This document shows positions 7,160-15,682 of a DNA stretch of 15,960 bases, in pieces. Within the stretch, counting starts at the first letter, position 1. Each line of letters opens with the position of its first letter. Source of the stretch: Bacillota bacterium (GTDB taxonomy: Bacteria; Bacillota; Clostridia; Oscillospirales; Ruminococcaceae); assembly GCA_023395435.1 (NCBI GenBank), contig JAEWZG010000142.1, forward strand, positions 1 through 15,960, in the 5' to 3' direction. The position numbers and the translations under genes were made by a program. The notes beneath the pieces were generated by a model. The model was not told the origin of the DNA. It did no database searches and saw only the letters and a list, made by a program, of their open reading frames with translations.

Positions 7160-7190
7160 ATAGCCCTGCGTTTTTACGTAGGGCTATTTG
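7160..7190 (+). terminator. hairpin terminator after secG
   Basis: An 11-bp stem (ATAGCCCTGCG, 7160-7170, with CGTAGGGCTAT, 7177-7187, one G-U pair) has a 6-base loop and a short T-rich tail. It would reduce read-through from secG into rnr. I found no convincing promoter between it and rnr, so read-through is probably how rnr is expressed. Confidence 0.65.
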
Positions 7191-7268
7191 CATATCTGAA
7201 AAAGCATAATTAGTGTTTTACTGCACAAAATTTTATTATAAACAAGGAACAAACAACGGAGGAATAAA

Positions 7269-9374
7269 ATGAAAGAAACATACAAAAAAATCATATTAGA
7301 TAAAATTAAAAAGACCGGTAAGCAACCTCTACCATACAAAAAGCTGTTAAGGTCCTGCCGTGTTTCTGATAAAGACTTCAAGCATTTTACTGAAACTCTT
7401 GAGAGAATGAAAGTCAACGGTGAGATTTTTGAACAGCCTGACGGCTTCCTTCTCCCAAAATACTGCGGACTTGTTACTGCAAAGATTACTCGCCTTAATA
7501 AAACCTTTGGTTTTGCTAAGGACATTAAAACTGAAGAGGTAATTTTTATTCCAGGAAAGTTCCTTAAAGGTGCAATGCCTGATGATACTGTAAATGTTAG
7601 AGCATTCAAGGGCAAAGGCGAATCACTTGAGGGTGAAGTTGTCAATATTGTCAATCAGGACTTTTCACGCTTTACTGGTAATATTAAAAGAGAGTTTGAC
7701 ACATTCTGTGTTATTCCTGATATTATGTCACAGTATGCTCTGCCTATTGAAAATCTTCCAGACTATGAGGTCAATGAAGGCGACAAGGTGCTTTGTGAAA
7801 TAGCTTATAGAGGGACACGTCACAGCGAACATACCTGTAGGATAATCACTTGCTTTGGAAGTTCTGCGAAGGCTTCAGTATGTGCTATGTCAGTGCTTGA
7901 ACTCAACGGAATTTCTCTTGAATTCCCTAAGACTGTTCTTGATGAAGCTATACAAGTTTCTGACATGACAACAATTAAAAAGGAAGCTCCTAATCGTCTT
8001 GACTTGAGAAATGAAGTTATCTTCACTATTGACGGAGCTGACACAAAAGATATTGACGATGCAATTTCTATAAATAAGACTTCTGAGGGATATGAACTTG
8101 GCGTTCATATAGCTGACGTATCATATTATGTTAAGCCAAAATCAGAACTTGACAATGAAGCAATACACCGTGGAACAAGTGTATATTATGCTAACAGAGT
8201 AATCCCGATGCTACCAAAAGAGCTATCAAACGGTATATGCTCACTTAATCCACAGGAAGATAGGCTTGCATTCTCCGCATTAATGAAGATTGATTTTGAG
8301 GGTGCTTTAACAGATTATAAATTTGCAAAAACAATTATACGTTCAAGAGTAAAAGGCGTTTATTCTGAAATCAATACGATTCTTGGCGGAACTCAGACTC
8401 CTGAAATTGATAAAAAATATAAAGAAGTAAAAGCATCACTTAAATTAATGGACGAGCTTGCAAAAATTCTTAAGAGAAACAAAAAGCTTCGTGGTGCTCC
8501 TGAACTTGAAACTGCTGAAAGCAAGCTAATTATTAATGATGATGACTTCTGTGTTGATGTTATTCCACGTTCACGCGGAACAAGTGAAGAAATTATTGAA
8601 GACTTTATGCTTATGGCAAATGAATCTGCTGCAAAGCTTGCGAGAGAAAATGAACTACCTTTCGTTTATCGTATTCACGAAGATCCAGGCGTTGAAAAGA
8701 TAAATACTCTTGAAGAAACATTAAAGTCACTTGGGATAGCATTCCCACCACACAAGAATGTCAAGCCAAAGCACCTAGCACAGATTATTGATTCAGTAAA
8801 AGGCACTGACCTTGAAATGGTAGTGAACAATCTTGTACTTCGCTCAATGGCTAAGGCAAAATATTCACCTGATCCTGTTGGCCACTTCGGGCTTGTTCTT
8901 GCTGACTATGCACATTTTACTTCCCCAATCAGACGTTATCCTGACCTTTCAATTCATAGAATAATGAGTGACTTCCTCACCGGCACTTCACACGCTGAAA
9001 TTATGAAGCGTTATCAGAAGTTTGTTTATCATTCATCACAGGCAAGCACTGAGGCTGAATTAACTTCAATGAAGGTTGAGCGTGACTGTGAGGATTGCTA
9101 TAAGGCTGAATTTATGAAAGCTCATATTGGCGAAGAATATGTTGGAAGAATAATTTCCGTCATGGAATTCGGTTTCTTTGTTGAACTTGATAACACATGT
9201 GAAGGTTTAGTTGCTGTTGAGGAATTACCAAGCGGCGAGTATGTATACGACGGCTCAATGAAGCTCACAAATAATGTTACACAGCAGGCTTACCGAGTAG
9301 GCGATAAATTAAAGATTAAGGTTGCTCGAGCAGATGTAAGTTCTGGTAAGGTTGATTTTAGTCTTGCTGAATAG
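7269..9374 (+). CDS. rnr: ribonuclease R (3'-5' exoribonuclease)
   Basis: This 701-residue RNase II/R family exonuclease degrades structured RNA and acts in quality control. Domains in order are an N-terminal winged-helix region (about 1-65), cold-shock/OB folds (about 65-220), the RNB catalytic domain (about 240-570), and a C-terminal S1 domain (about 620-700). The catalytic aspartates appear in IDGADTKDIDDAIS as Asp255, Asp261, Asp263 and Asp264, with the same spacing as in E. coli RNase R. The C-terminus ends soon after S1, without the long lysine-rich tail of the E. coli enzyme. The ribosome binding site is CGGAGGA. In many Firmicutes smpB follows directly, but here it does not. Confidence 0.95.
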   Translation: MKETYKKIILDKIKKTGKQPLPYKKLLRSCRVSDKDFKHFTETLERMKVNGEIFEQPDGFLLPKYCGLVTAKITRLNKTFGFAKDIKTEEVIFIPGKFLKGAMPDDTVNVRAFKGKGESLEGEVVNIVNQDFSRFTGNIKREFDTFCVIPDIMSQYALPIENLPDYEVNEGDKVLCEIAYRGTRHSEHTCRIITCFGSSAKASVCAMSVLELNGISLEFPKTVLDEAIQVSDMTTIKKEAPNRLDLRNEVIFTIDGADTKDIDDAISINKTSEGYELGVHIADVSYYVKPKSELDNEAIHRGTSVYYANRVIPMLPKELSNGICSLNPQEDRLAFSALMKIDFEGALTDYKFAKTIIRSRVKGVYSEINTILGGTQTPEIDKKYKEVKASLKLMDELAKILKRNKKLRGAPELETAESKLIINDDDFCVDVIPRSRGTSEEIIEDFMLMANESAAKLARENELPFVYRIHEDPGVEKINTLEETLKSLGIAFPPHKNVKPKHLAQIIDSVKGTDLEMVVNNLVLRSMAKAKYSPDPVGHFGLVLADYAHFTSPIRRYPDLSIHRIMSDFLTGTSHAEIMKRYQKFVYHSSQASTEAELTSMKVERDCEDCYKAEFMKAHIGEEYVGRIISVMEFGFFVELDNTCEGLVAVEELPSGEYVYDGSMKLTNNVTQQAYRVGDKLKIKVARADVSSGKVDFSLAE

Positions 9375-9381
9375 AGATAAT

Positions 9382-9416
9382 ACGCTTCTGATATTTTTCA
9401 GAAGCGTTTATTTATT
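9382..9416 (+). terminator. rho-independent terminator of rnr
   Basis: A perfect 10-bp stem (ACGCTTCTGA, 9382-9391, with its complement at 9398-9407) and a 6-base loop are followed by TTATTTATT, eight bases after the rnr stop. Confidence 0.85.
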
Positions 9417-9435
9417 AAAAAATAATGATTTGCTA

Positions 9436-9464
9436 TTGCATTTTTCTATATAAAATGATAAAAT
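9436..9464 (+). promoter_or_regulatory. promoter of the cellobiose phosphorylase gene
   Basis: TTGCAT (9436-9441) and TAAAAT (9459-9464) are 17 bp apart, followed by a leader of about 35 bases and the ribosome binding site AGGGAGGA. I see no clear catabolite-response (cre) palindrome or other operator around it. Confidence 0.75.
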
Positions 9465-9506
9465 CAAAGTATATTTTAGCACAAATAATGTTACAGGGAG
9501 GAAATT

Positions 9507-11903
9507 ATGAAATACGGTTATTTTGATCTTAATAACAAAGAATATGTTATTGACAAGCCAAACACTCCTGCACCTTGGGTAAACTATCTTGGTTCTCCTG
9601 AATACGGTGCGATTATTTCAAACAACGCAGCTGGCTACAGCTTCGTAAAATCAGGGGCAAACGGAAGAATCACACGTTTCAGATTTAATACAGAAATGGC
9701 ATTACCAGGGCGTTACATTTATTTTAATGACTTAGATGAAAACGATTACTGGTCTGCAACCTGGCAGCCTGTTGGAAAATCACTTGATGATTATAAGACT
9801 GTATGCCAACATGGTACAGGCTATACTGTTATCACGACTGATTACTCAAAGATAAACAGTGAAACAACCTATTATGTTCCAAACAACAAGGCATATGAGG
9901 TTTGGAGATGTAAGGTTACAAATAACGATAGCAAGACAAGAAAGCTCTCAATGTTCGGCTTCATTGAATTCACTAATGACTGCAACTATGAGCAGGATCA
10001 GGTAAATCTTCAATACACATTGTTTATAACAAGAACTAGCTTTGAGGGTAACAGAATTGTTGAGCATATCAACGAAAACTCTGGAAGAGATGCAACTGGT
10101 TCAAATCACGCTGAGCGCTTCTTTGGTATGGTTGGTGCAGATGTTGCAAGCTATAACGGAAGCTTTAAATCATTCATTGGTGAATACAGATCCTATTCTA
10201 ACCCAATCGCTGTTGAAAGAGGGAAATGTGACAATGAGCTTAACTTTAACTCAAACTGCTGTGGTGCTTTGCAGTCATACATTGAACTTCAGCCTGGTGA
10301 AACAAAAGAGATTATTTATATTCTCGGTATGAACAACGCAGCTGAATCTGGTGAAATTCTAAAAGAATATGAGAAGACTGGCATTGTTGACAAAGAAGTT
10401 AATGAACTAAAGAACTTCTGGCATGCAAAGCTTTCTGCTTTCTCTGTTGAAACTCCAAGCGAAGAATTCAACAATATGATTAATGTATGGAATGCTTATC
10501 AGTGTTTTATTACTTTTATCTGGTCAAGGGCTGCTTCATTTATTTATTGTGGACTCAGAAACGGATATGGATATCGTGATACTGTTCAGGATATTCAGGG
10601 TATTATTCACCTTGATCCTGATATGGCTCTTGAAAAAATCCGCTTTATGCTTTCAGCGCAGGTCGATAACGGTGCTGGACTTCCACTTGTTAAATTTGAT
10701 CATAAGGCTGGCTTTGAGGATACACCTGATGATGATTCATATGTATGTGCAACTGGACATCCATCATACAGAGCAGACGATGCATTATGGCTCTTCCCTA
10801 CTATTGTTAAGTACATTGGGGAAAGCGGAAACAAGGAATTCTTAGATGAAGAAATTGTTTTTGCTAATGGTGGAACAGCAACAGTTTATGAACACCTGAA
10901 GAGAGCAATCCAGTTCTCACTAAACAATATGGGTGATCACAATATGCCTGCTGGCCTTCATGCTGACTGGAATGACTGCTTAAGACTTGGTAAAAAGGGT
11001 GAATCAACATTCGTTGCATTCCAGCTTTACTATGCAATGAGCATTATTAAGAAAATGGCTGAAGAAAAGGACGACAAGGAATATATTGCTTTTGTTTCTT
11101 ATGCTCAGAGCAAACTTGGTGCTTCACTTGAGAAATGCTGGGATGAAGACAGATTTATTCGTGGTATAAGAGAAGATGGTATTATTGTTGGCGCTAAGAA
11201 AGACCCTGAAGCAAATATGTGGCTCAACCCACAGAGCTGGAGCGTAATTTCAGGTTTTGCTGACAAGGATATTGGCGAAAAGGCAATGGGAAGCGTTGAC
11301 AGAATACTAAATACAAAGTTTGGTGCAAAGCTTCTTGACCCCCCATACAGAGATCATTATTTTGACGGTGCATTGATGCACATATTCAATCCTGATACAA
11401 AGGAAAACGGCGGTATCTTCTCACAATCACAGGGCTGGGCTATACTTGCTGAATCATTACTTGGACATGGTGACAAAGCATTCCAGTACTTTATGGAAAC
11501 TTCACCTGCTGCAATGAACAACAATGCAGAAATCCGTGTTATCGAGCCTTATGCTCACGGACAGTTTGTTGAAAGTAAGGCTTCACCATACGAAGGACGT
11601 GCTCATGTACACTGGCTCACTGGAACTGCTTCAACAGTAATGGTTGGTTGTGTCGAGGGTATTCTTGGTATGAGGCCAAACGCTGAAGGACTTGTTATTG
11701 ATCCTTCAATACCTTCTGATTGGAATAGTATTAAAATTAACAAAGTATTCAGAGGCAAAAAGCTATCAATCATTATTGACAATCCTGATAAGGTACAGAA
11801 TGGCGTTAAGAATATTTCAATTAACGGATATGTAATTGATGGCAACTTTATTGCAAATAAGGATCTTAAGGATATCAATGATATTATTGTTACATTAGGC
11901 TAA
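9507..11903 (+). CDS. cbp: cellobiose phosphorylase (GH94)
   Basis: This 798-residue cytoplasmic enzyme splits cellobiose with phosphate into glucose 1-phosphate and glucose, saving one ATP per disaccharide. Layout follows GH94: an N-terminal beta-sandwich (about 1-270), a helical linker, an (alpha/alpha)6 barrel (about 310-730) and a short C-terminal beta region. The barrel holds GYGYRDTVQDIQG (about 353-365) and the catalytic segment HADWNDCLRLG. Within it the DWND motif is residues 487-490, with Asp490 at the place of the general acid of known cellobiose phosphorylases. Length fits cellobiose phosphorylase (about 800-820) and is well short of cyclic beta-glucan synthases. There is no signal peptide. 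It forms its own unit with a promoter and terminator, and no cellobiose transporter or cellodextrin phosphorylase is adjacent. Another beta-glucoside is possible as substrate. Confidence 0.93.
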   Translation: MKYGYFDLNNKEYVIDKPNTPAPWVNYLGSPEYGAIISNNAAGYSFVKSGANGRITRFRFNTEMALPGRYIYFNDLDENDYWSATWQPVGKSLDDYKTVCQHGTGYTVITTDYSKINSETTYYVPNNKAYEVWRCKVTNNDSKTRKLSMFGFIEFTNDCNYEQDQVNLQYTLFITRTSFEGNRIVEHINENSGRDATGSNHAERFFGMVGADVASYNGSFKSFIGEYRSYSNPIAVERGKCDNELNFNSNCCGALQSYIELQPGETKEIIYILGMNNAAESGEILKEYEKTGIVDKEVNELKNFWHAKLSAFSVETPSEEFNNMINVWNAYQCFITFIWSRAASFIYCGLRNGYGYRDTVQDIQGIIHLDPDMALEKIRFMLSAQVDNGAGLPLVKFDHKAGFEDTPDDDSYVCATGHPSYRADDALWLFPTIVKYIGESGNKEFLDEEIVFANGGTATVYEHLKRAIQFSLNNMGDHNMPAGLHADWNDCLRLGKKGESTFVAFQLYYAMSIIKKMAEEKDDKEYIAFVSYAQSKLGASLEKCWDEDRFIRGIREDGIIVGAKKDPEANMWLNPQSWSVISGFADKDIGEKAMGSVDRILNTKFGAKLLDPPYRDHYFDGALMHIFNPDTKENGGIFSQSQGWAILAESLLGHGDKAFQYFMETSPAAMNNNAEIRVIEPYAHGQFVESKASPYEGRAHVHWLTGTASTVMVGCVEGILGMRPNAEGLVIDPSIPSDWNSIKINKVFRGKKLSIIIDNPDKVQNGVKNISINGYVIDGNFIANKDLKDINDIIVTLG

Positions 11904-11910
11904 AAAAAAT

Positions 11911-11940
11911 AAAGGTCGTACAGAAATGTACGACCTTTTT
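11911..11940. terminator. bidirectional terminator between convergent genes
   Basis: A perfect 12-bp stem (AAAGGTCGTACA, 11911-11922, with its complement at 11927-11938) has a GAAA tetraloop. It is followed by TTTTTAT on the plus strand and by TTTATTTTTTTT on the minus strand. It lies 7 bases after the phosphorylase stop and 10 bases beyond the stop of the minus-strand membrane protein, so it serves both. Confidence 0.9.
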
Positions 11941-11950
11941 ATTTGTTTTG

Positions 11951-12781
11951 TTAACGGTAAAGAAATGAGAAATAGTCTTTTTCGCAATCTTCATTCTTAA
12001 TAACTGAATGCTTTTCTTTAGCCCAGTCTGGGAACTTATATTCGATCTTATTTTTACCAATCCATTTTACAGTAGGTAGCACTTTATCACCACGTGATTT
12101 TGTAAATGCAACAATTTTTGTTCTTCCCTTTTCACGTAATGAGAACAGCCCGAAATTCTTATCGTGATTATTAGGAACAACTACTATTTGAATTTCACCA
12201 TTTAATCTGTTGTCAATATCAACGACATAAAAGCGATATTTTCCATCAGGAGAAACTGTATTATCAAGAAGTGGGGATAGCTGCTTTTGAGTATAAAGCT
12301 TTGAAAGTTCGCCACTCTTAATGCTTGACTTTGTAAGTTCTCTTCCACCAATTTTATCGCCGAAAAAGTTGTTTATGAGGATAAATACTACTATACCAAG
12401 AACGTACAGGAGAAGATATGCTGTTCCAATAATTGTCTTTTTTGTTTCGCTACCTTTCGATGTAAAGAGAGCTGCTACTGAAACAAGGAATATAGGAACA
12501 ATAATCAAATAATTCCCGAATACAAAAAGCACAATCACGAATGTTACTAACAGAAAGAATAATGATATTATCGAAGACATCTTGCTGTTTCTTGCCATAT
12601 ACATCAATGCAAACATTCCAGCATTAAACAACACATATAGAATACCAAAGATTATTTTGTTACTAATAACAAGCTCATACATAAAAGTATTATAAGCTAA
12701 TGATAACAGAAAAAGCATATAGAGCACAGAAGAAAAAGGAAGTATGGTTTTTATCCATTTCTTCTCTAAAGTTTTGTTCAT
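11951..12781 (-). CDS. uncharacterised membrane protein with C-terminal extracytoplasmic domain
   Basis: I do not recognise this 276-residue protein with confidence. About five hydrophobic segments (11-31, 43-62, 70-88, 90-107, 117-138) follow a short basic N-terminus. A hydrophilic domain of about 135 residues follows (139-276), probably outside if the N-terminus is inside. That domain looks beta-rich and contains SPDGKYRFYVVDID (177-190) and LNGEIQIVVV (193-202). The SPDGKY motif is seen in several extracytoplasmic domains of unknown function. The frame opens at a GTG at 12790, but the ATG at 12781 is better placed behind GAGAGGTGA. It has its own promoter and a terminator shared with the convergent gene. 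A cell-envelope role is only a guess. Confidence 0.75.
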   Translation of the reverse strand: MNKTLEKKWIKTILPFSSVLYMLFLLSLAYNTFMYELVISNKIIFGILYVLFNAGMFALMYMARNSKMSSIISLFFLLVTFVIVLFVFGNYLIIVPIFLVSVAALFTSKGSETKKTIIGTAYLLLYVLGIVVFILINNFFGDKIGGRELTKSSIKSGELSKLYTQKQLSPLLDNTVSPDGKYRFYVVDIDNRLNGEIQIVVVPNNHDKNFGLFSLREKGRTKIVAFTKSRGDKVLPTVKWIGKNKIEYKFPDWAKEKHSVIKNEDCEKDYFSFLYR

Positions 12782-12804
12782 TAATTTCACCTCTCACCTA
12801 ATCT

Positions 12805-12833
12805 ATTTTATACTAATTCTGTTAAAAAAGCAA
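12805..12833 (-). promoter_or_regulatory. promoter of the five-span membrane protein gene
   Basis: On the minus strand TTGCTT (12828-12833) and TAAAAT (12805-12810) are 17 bp apart. The predicted start lies just upstream of the ribosome binding site. Confidence 0.7.
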
Positions 12834-12870
12834 GTAAAAATTATGATATGAATTGTCGAACAATAGGAAA

Positions 12871-12895
12871 AGCGAGGCATTAAATCTGCCTCGCT
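12871..12895 (-). terminator. rho-independent terminator after the EF-G paralogue
   Basis: A perfect 9-bp GC-rich stem (AGCGAGGCA with TGCCTCGCT, 12871-12879 and 12887-12895) has a 7-base loop and is followed on the minus strand by TTTTCCT. It lies 6 bases after the stop codon. Confidence 0.8.
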
Positions 12896-12901
12896 ATAAT
12901 G

Positions 12902-14968
12902 TTAATCAATAATTGTTGAATATTTAGCAATAACATCAGCAACATATTGTGATGGTAAATGCTCATATCTTAGCATATCAAATGTGTAACTGCCTCTGCC
13001 CTGTGTAATCTGTCGTAGTAGCATTGTGAAGTCCTGCATTTCTGCCATTGGAACTTCAGCAACAATTTCTGTTAGACCTTTACCGACTGGATTCATTCCA
13101 AGAACTCTGCCACGTCGCTTGTTAAGGTCGCCCATAATATCACCTGTATTTTCATCAGGAACGGTGACATTTAGTCCACCGATAGGTTCAAGAAGTATCG
13201 GATCGGCCTGACGTAAGCCTTCCTTATAAGCAATTGAAGCAGCAATCTTAAATGCCATTTCAGATGAGTCAACCGGATGATATGAACCATCAACAAGTAT
13301 TGCCTTTAATCCAACAACTGGGAAGCCCGCAAGAACACCCTTCTTTGTGCATTCCTGAAGTCCTTTTTCTACTGCAGGGAAGAAATTCTTTGGAACAGCA
13401 CCACCGAATACTCTTTCTTCAAATACAAGCTCGTCACTTACACAAGGTTCAAATTCAATCCAGACATCTCCGTACTGACCGTGACCGCCTGATTGCTTTT
13501 TATGTCTCCCCTGAACCTTAACTTTCTTTCTTATAGTTTCCTTATAAGCAATCCTTGGAACAACAAGGTCGATATCAACACCAAAATCATTCTTAAGCTT
13601 TGCAAGAACCGAACTAAGGTGTTGTTCACCAAGTCCTGCGAGAATCTGTTCGTGAGTCGTTTCATCCTGTTTGTATGAAAGTGTTTTATCTTCATCAAGA
13701 ATCTTCTGTATACCCTGCGAAATCTTACTTTCATCACCCTGTGCCTTTGACTTTGCAGCCATCTTATAGCATGGTGTCGGAAATTCCATTTTATCAATAG
13801 AAAGAATTCTTGAGGAATCGCACATTGTATCGTTTGTATTGACAGAAAGCTTTGTTGCTACAACTATTTCACCAGCACCAGCAAATGCGATTTCTTCCTG
13901 TTTTTTACCACAAAGCATATATAGCTTGCCGACTTTTTCGCTTTCACCAGTTGTTGCATTTACGTAATCTCCACCAGTCTTAAGCTTTCCTGATACAACC
14001 TTAATAAATGACATTTTTCCTATATACGGATCGGATACCGTCTTGAATACAAAAGCACATAAAGGATCTGAATCACTTATGCTGACGTCAACTCTTTCAC
14101 CTTTTTTGATTGTTGCTTTAAGAACATCATGCTCTGTTGGGGATGGGAGCAACAATGAAACTTCCTTCATAAGCATATCAACACCGACAAGAGTTGCTGA
14201 GCTTACGCAAGTTACAGGAGTAATTACACCAGAGTTCATGCCTGCATGAATACCTTTGATTAATTCCTTCTGAGTAAATTGTTCACCAGAAAAGAACTTT
14301 TCAAACAATTCTTCGTCAGTTTCTGCAACAGCTTCACTTATTGCTGCAACAAGTCCGTCAAGTCTGTATTCAGATTTAGGCATTTCAATTTCAACAGCGT
14401 CACCCTTCTCATTATATTTATAAGCCTTCATCTCAATAAGATTTACATATGAAACTATCTTGCCTTCTTCAATATGTGGTACAACAATAGGACATACTGT
14501 TGGTCCGAAGACTGATTTAAGTTCTGCAAGAACCTTATAAAAATCAGCGTTAGCATCATCAATCTTTGTTATTACAAACATCTTTGGCTTATTGTATTTT
14601 GTTGCACAATCATATGCTTTTTCAGTTCCGACCTTGACACCTGATTTACCTGAAACAGTAATCATTACGCAACCACTTGCAAAAATACCTTCAACCATTC
14701 CGCCTGCATAATCAAAGAGACCCGGGGTGTCTATAAGATTGACTTTAAAATCATCTCTCTCATAATAAGACAAGGAAGTGTAAATGGATGATTTACGCTT
14801 AATTTCCTCAGAATTAAAATCACTCACCGTATTACCGTCAGCAATTTTACCAAGTCTGTCTGTTACTCCGTTTTTGAAAAGCATTGCTTCAACAAGCGAT
14901 GTTTTTCCGGAGCCGCCGTGCCCTGCCAACGCAATATTTTTAATCCTCGTACTTTCGTAACTTTTCAA
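12902..14968 (-). CDS. elongation factor G paralogue (EF-G-like GTPase)
   Basis: This 688-residue protein has the full EF-G layout: G domain (about 8-270), domain II (from about 300), domain III, domain IV (about 478-590) and domain V (about 592-688). It differs from canonical EF-G at nearly every G motif. The P-loop is GHGGSGKT (16-23) instead of AHIDAGKT. Switch I has EEIKRKSSI (54-62) where RGITI is expected. The G3 motif is DTPGLFDY (80-87), so the catalytic His is Leu84. G4 is TKID (134-137). By contrast domain IV is well kept, with SGGHGQYGDV and DGSYHPVDSSEMAFKIAA, including the His at the loop tip that enters the decoding site. Such paralogues accompany true FusA in many Firmicutes. 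The start is a TTG at 14968 behind TGGAGTGG. It is a single-gene unit. Its role may be specialised translocation, recycling or ribosome rescue, and this cannot be read from sequence. Confidence 0.9.
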   Translation of the reverse strand: MKSYESTRIKNIALAGHGGSGKTSLVEAMLFKNGVTDRLGKIADGNTVSDFNSEEIKRKSSIYTSLSYYERDDFKVNLIDTPGLFDYAGGMVEGIFASGCVMITVSGKSGVKVGTEKAYDCATKYNKPKMFVITKIDDANADFYKVLAELKSVFGPTVCPIVVPHIEEGKIVSYVNLIEMKAYKYNEKGDAVEIEMPKSEYRLDGLVAAISEAVAETDEELFEKFFSGEQFTQKELIKGIHAGMNSGVITPVTCVSSATLVGVDMLMKEVSLLLPSPTEHDVLKATIKKGERVDVSISDSDPLCAFVFKTVSDPYIGKMSFIKVVSGKLKTGGDYVNATTGESEKVGKLYMLCGKKQEEIAFAGAGEIVVATKLSVNTNDTMCDSSRILSIDKMEFPTPCYKMAAKSKAQGDESKISQGIQKILDEDKTLSYKQDETTHEQILAGLGEQHLSSVLAKLKNDFGVDIDLVVPRIAYKETIRKKVKVQGRHKKQSGGHGQYGDVWIEFEPCVSDELVFEERVFGGAVPKNFFPAVEKGLQECTKKGVLAGFPVVGLKAILVDGSYHPVDSSEMAFKIAASIAYKEGLRQADPILLEPIGGLNVTVPDENTGDIMGDLNKRRGRVLGMNPVGKGLTEIVAEVPMAEMQDFTMLLRQITQGRGSYTFDMLRYEHLPSQYVADVIAKYSTIID

Positions 14969-15045
14969 TTGTATCCACTCCAGTCTGTTTATATTAAATA
15001 AAGCAAAATAATATTAGCTTTCACCGATAATATTCACTTGAACTT

Positions 15046-15074
15046 ATTATATAATAATTGCATATAATTAGCAA
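15046..15074 (-). promoter_or_regulatory. promoter of the EF-G paralogue gene
   Basis: On the minus strand TTGCTA (15069-15074) and a perfect TATAAT (15046-15051) are 17 bp apart. This leaves a leader of about 70 bases. It contains no obvious structured element. Confidence 0.75.
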
Positions 15075-15159
15075 TAGTTTTAAACTAATTTTATTCAATT
15101 TTACCAAATGTTTTATAATCTTTTGTGTAATTACATTTTTTTACTATATACAGACAAAA

Positions 15160-15186
15160 AAATCACAGGTAATAAACCTGTGATTT
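15160..15186 (-). terminator. rho-independent terminator after queT
   Basis: A perfect 11-bp stem (AAATCACAGGT, 15160-15170, with its complement at 15176-15186) has a 5-base loop. On the minus strand it is followed by a T run (TTTTGTC). It lies 4 bases after the queT stop. Confidence 0.88.
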
Positions 15187-15190
15187 AATG

Positions 15191-15673
15191 TTATTCAAAT
15201 TTTATCAGTTTTATGATTTTTGGGTTTCTTTCCATAGTCTTAAAGAGAATTACTCCTAAAACAGAAACACAGGCAAACTCCCCTGCTGCTACCTGAAGCA
15301 TTGAAATCCATATCGGAAGATTAAATGCAATTTTGAGTTCAATAGCAACAACAACTGCATTGATTACAACAGGCATTAGAGATGCGATATATATATTCTT
15401 GCTTTTTATAATCAATAACAGTGCAATTAATGTTGCGAGTGTCCCGAATGGTACATCAAGTTGCCACATCGGGCTGAAAAGGTTTGCTATTGCACAACCA
15501 AATGTCAAAGGAATTATGTAGTCCTTTTTGTAAAAGCATAATAACGTTAATGCTTCGGCAATTCGAAACTGTATTCCCCAATAAGACATAAAACCGAGTG
15601 AAACCGTAAGTACAACATAAACTGCGGCAATAACGCCGAAAACTGCGATACGTTTTGTATCAAATTTTTTCAT
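15191..15673 (-). CDS. queT: queuosine-precursor ECF transporter S component (QueT family)
   Basis: This 160-residue membrane protein has five to six hydrophobic segments and the normal length for the family. The N-terminal pattern (KKFDTKRIAVFGVIAAVYVVL), the segment GIQFRIAEALTLLCFY (33-48), the central PLTFGCAIANLFSP (55-68) and DVPFGTLATLIALL (73-86) fit the QueT group (COG4708). It is expected to capture preQ1 or preQ0 outside the cell and pass it through the shared ECF energising module, whose genes are not in this window. It supplies the modified base queuosine of certain tRNAs. It is preceded by AGGGGG and a structured leader (15683-15745) that may bind preQ1. No clear promoter of its own is visible, so it may also be read from fba. 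Confidence 0.87.
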   Translation of the reverse strand: MKKFDTKRIAVFGVIAAVYVVLTVSLGFMSYWGIQFRIAEALTLLCFYKKDYIIPLTFGCAIANLFSPMWQLDVPFGTLATLIALLLIIKSKNIYIASLMPVVINAVVVAIELKIAFNLPIWISMLQVAAGEFACVSVLGVILFKTMERNPKIIKLIKFE

Positions 15674-15682
15674 AAGTATAAA

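Noticed and set aside
7184..7654. Minus-strand open frame of about 156 codons over the start of rnr
   Set aside because: It is antisense to rnr and its sequence is a low-complexity reflection of that gene, with no ribosome binding site or domain.
12902..14968. Tet(M)-type ribosome protection protein (tetracycline resistance)
   Set aside because: The protein shares the EF-G fold, but domain IV keeps the EF-G translocation loop DGSYHPVDSSE and the G motifs match EF-G paralogues rather than Tet proteins. No mobile-element context is present.
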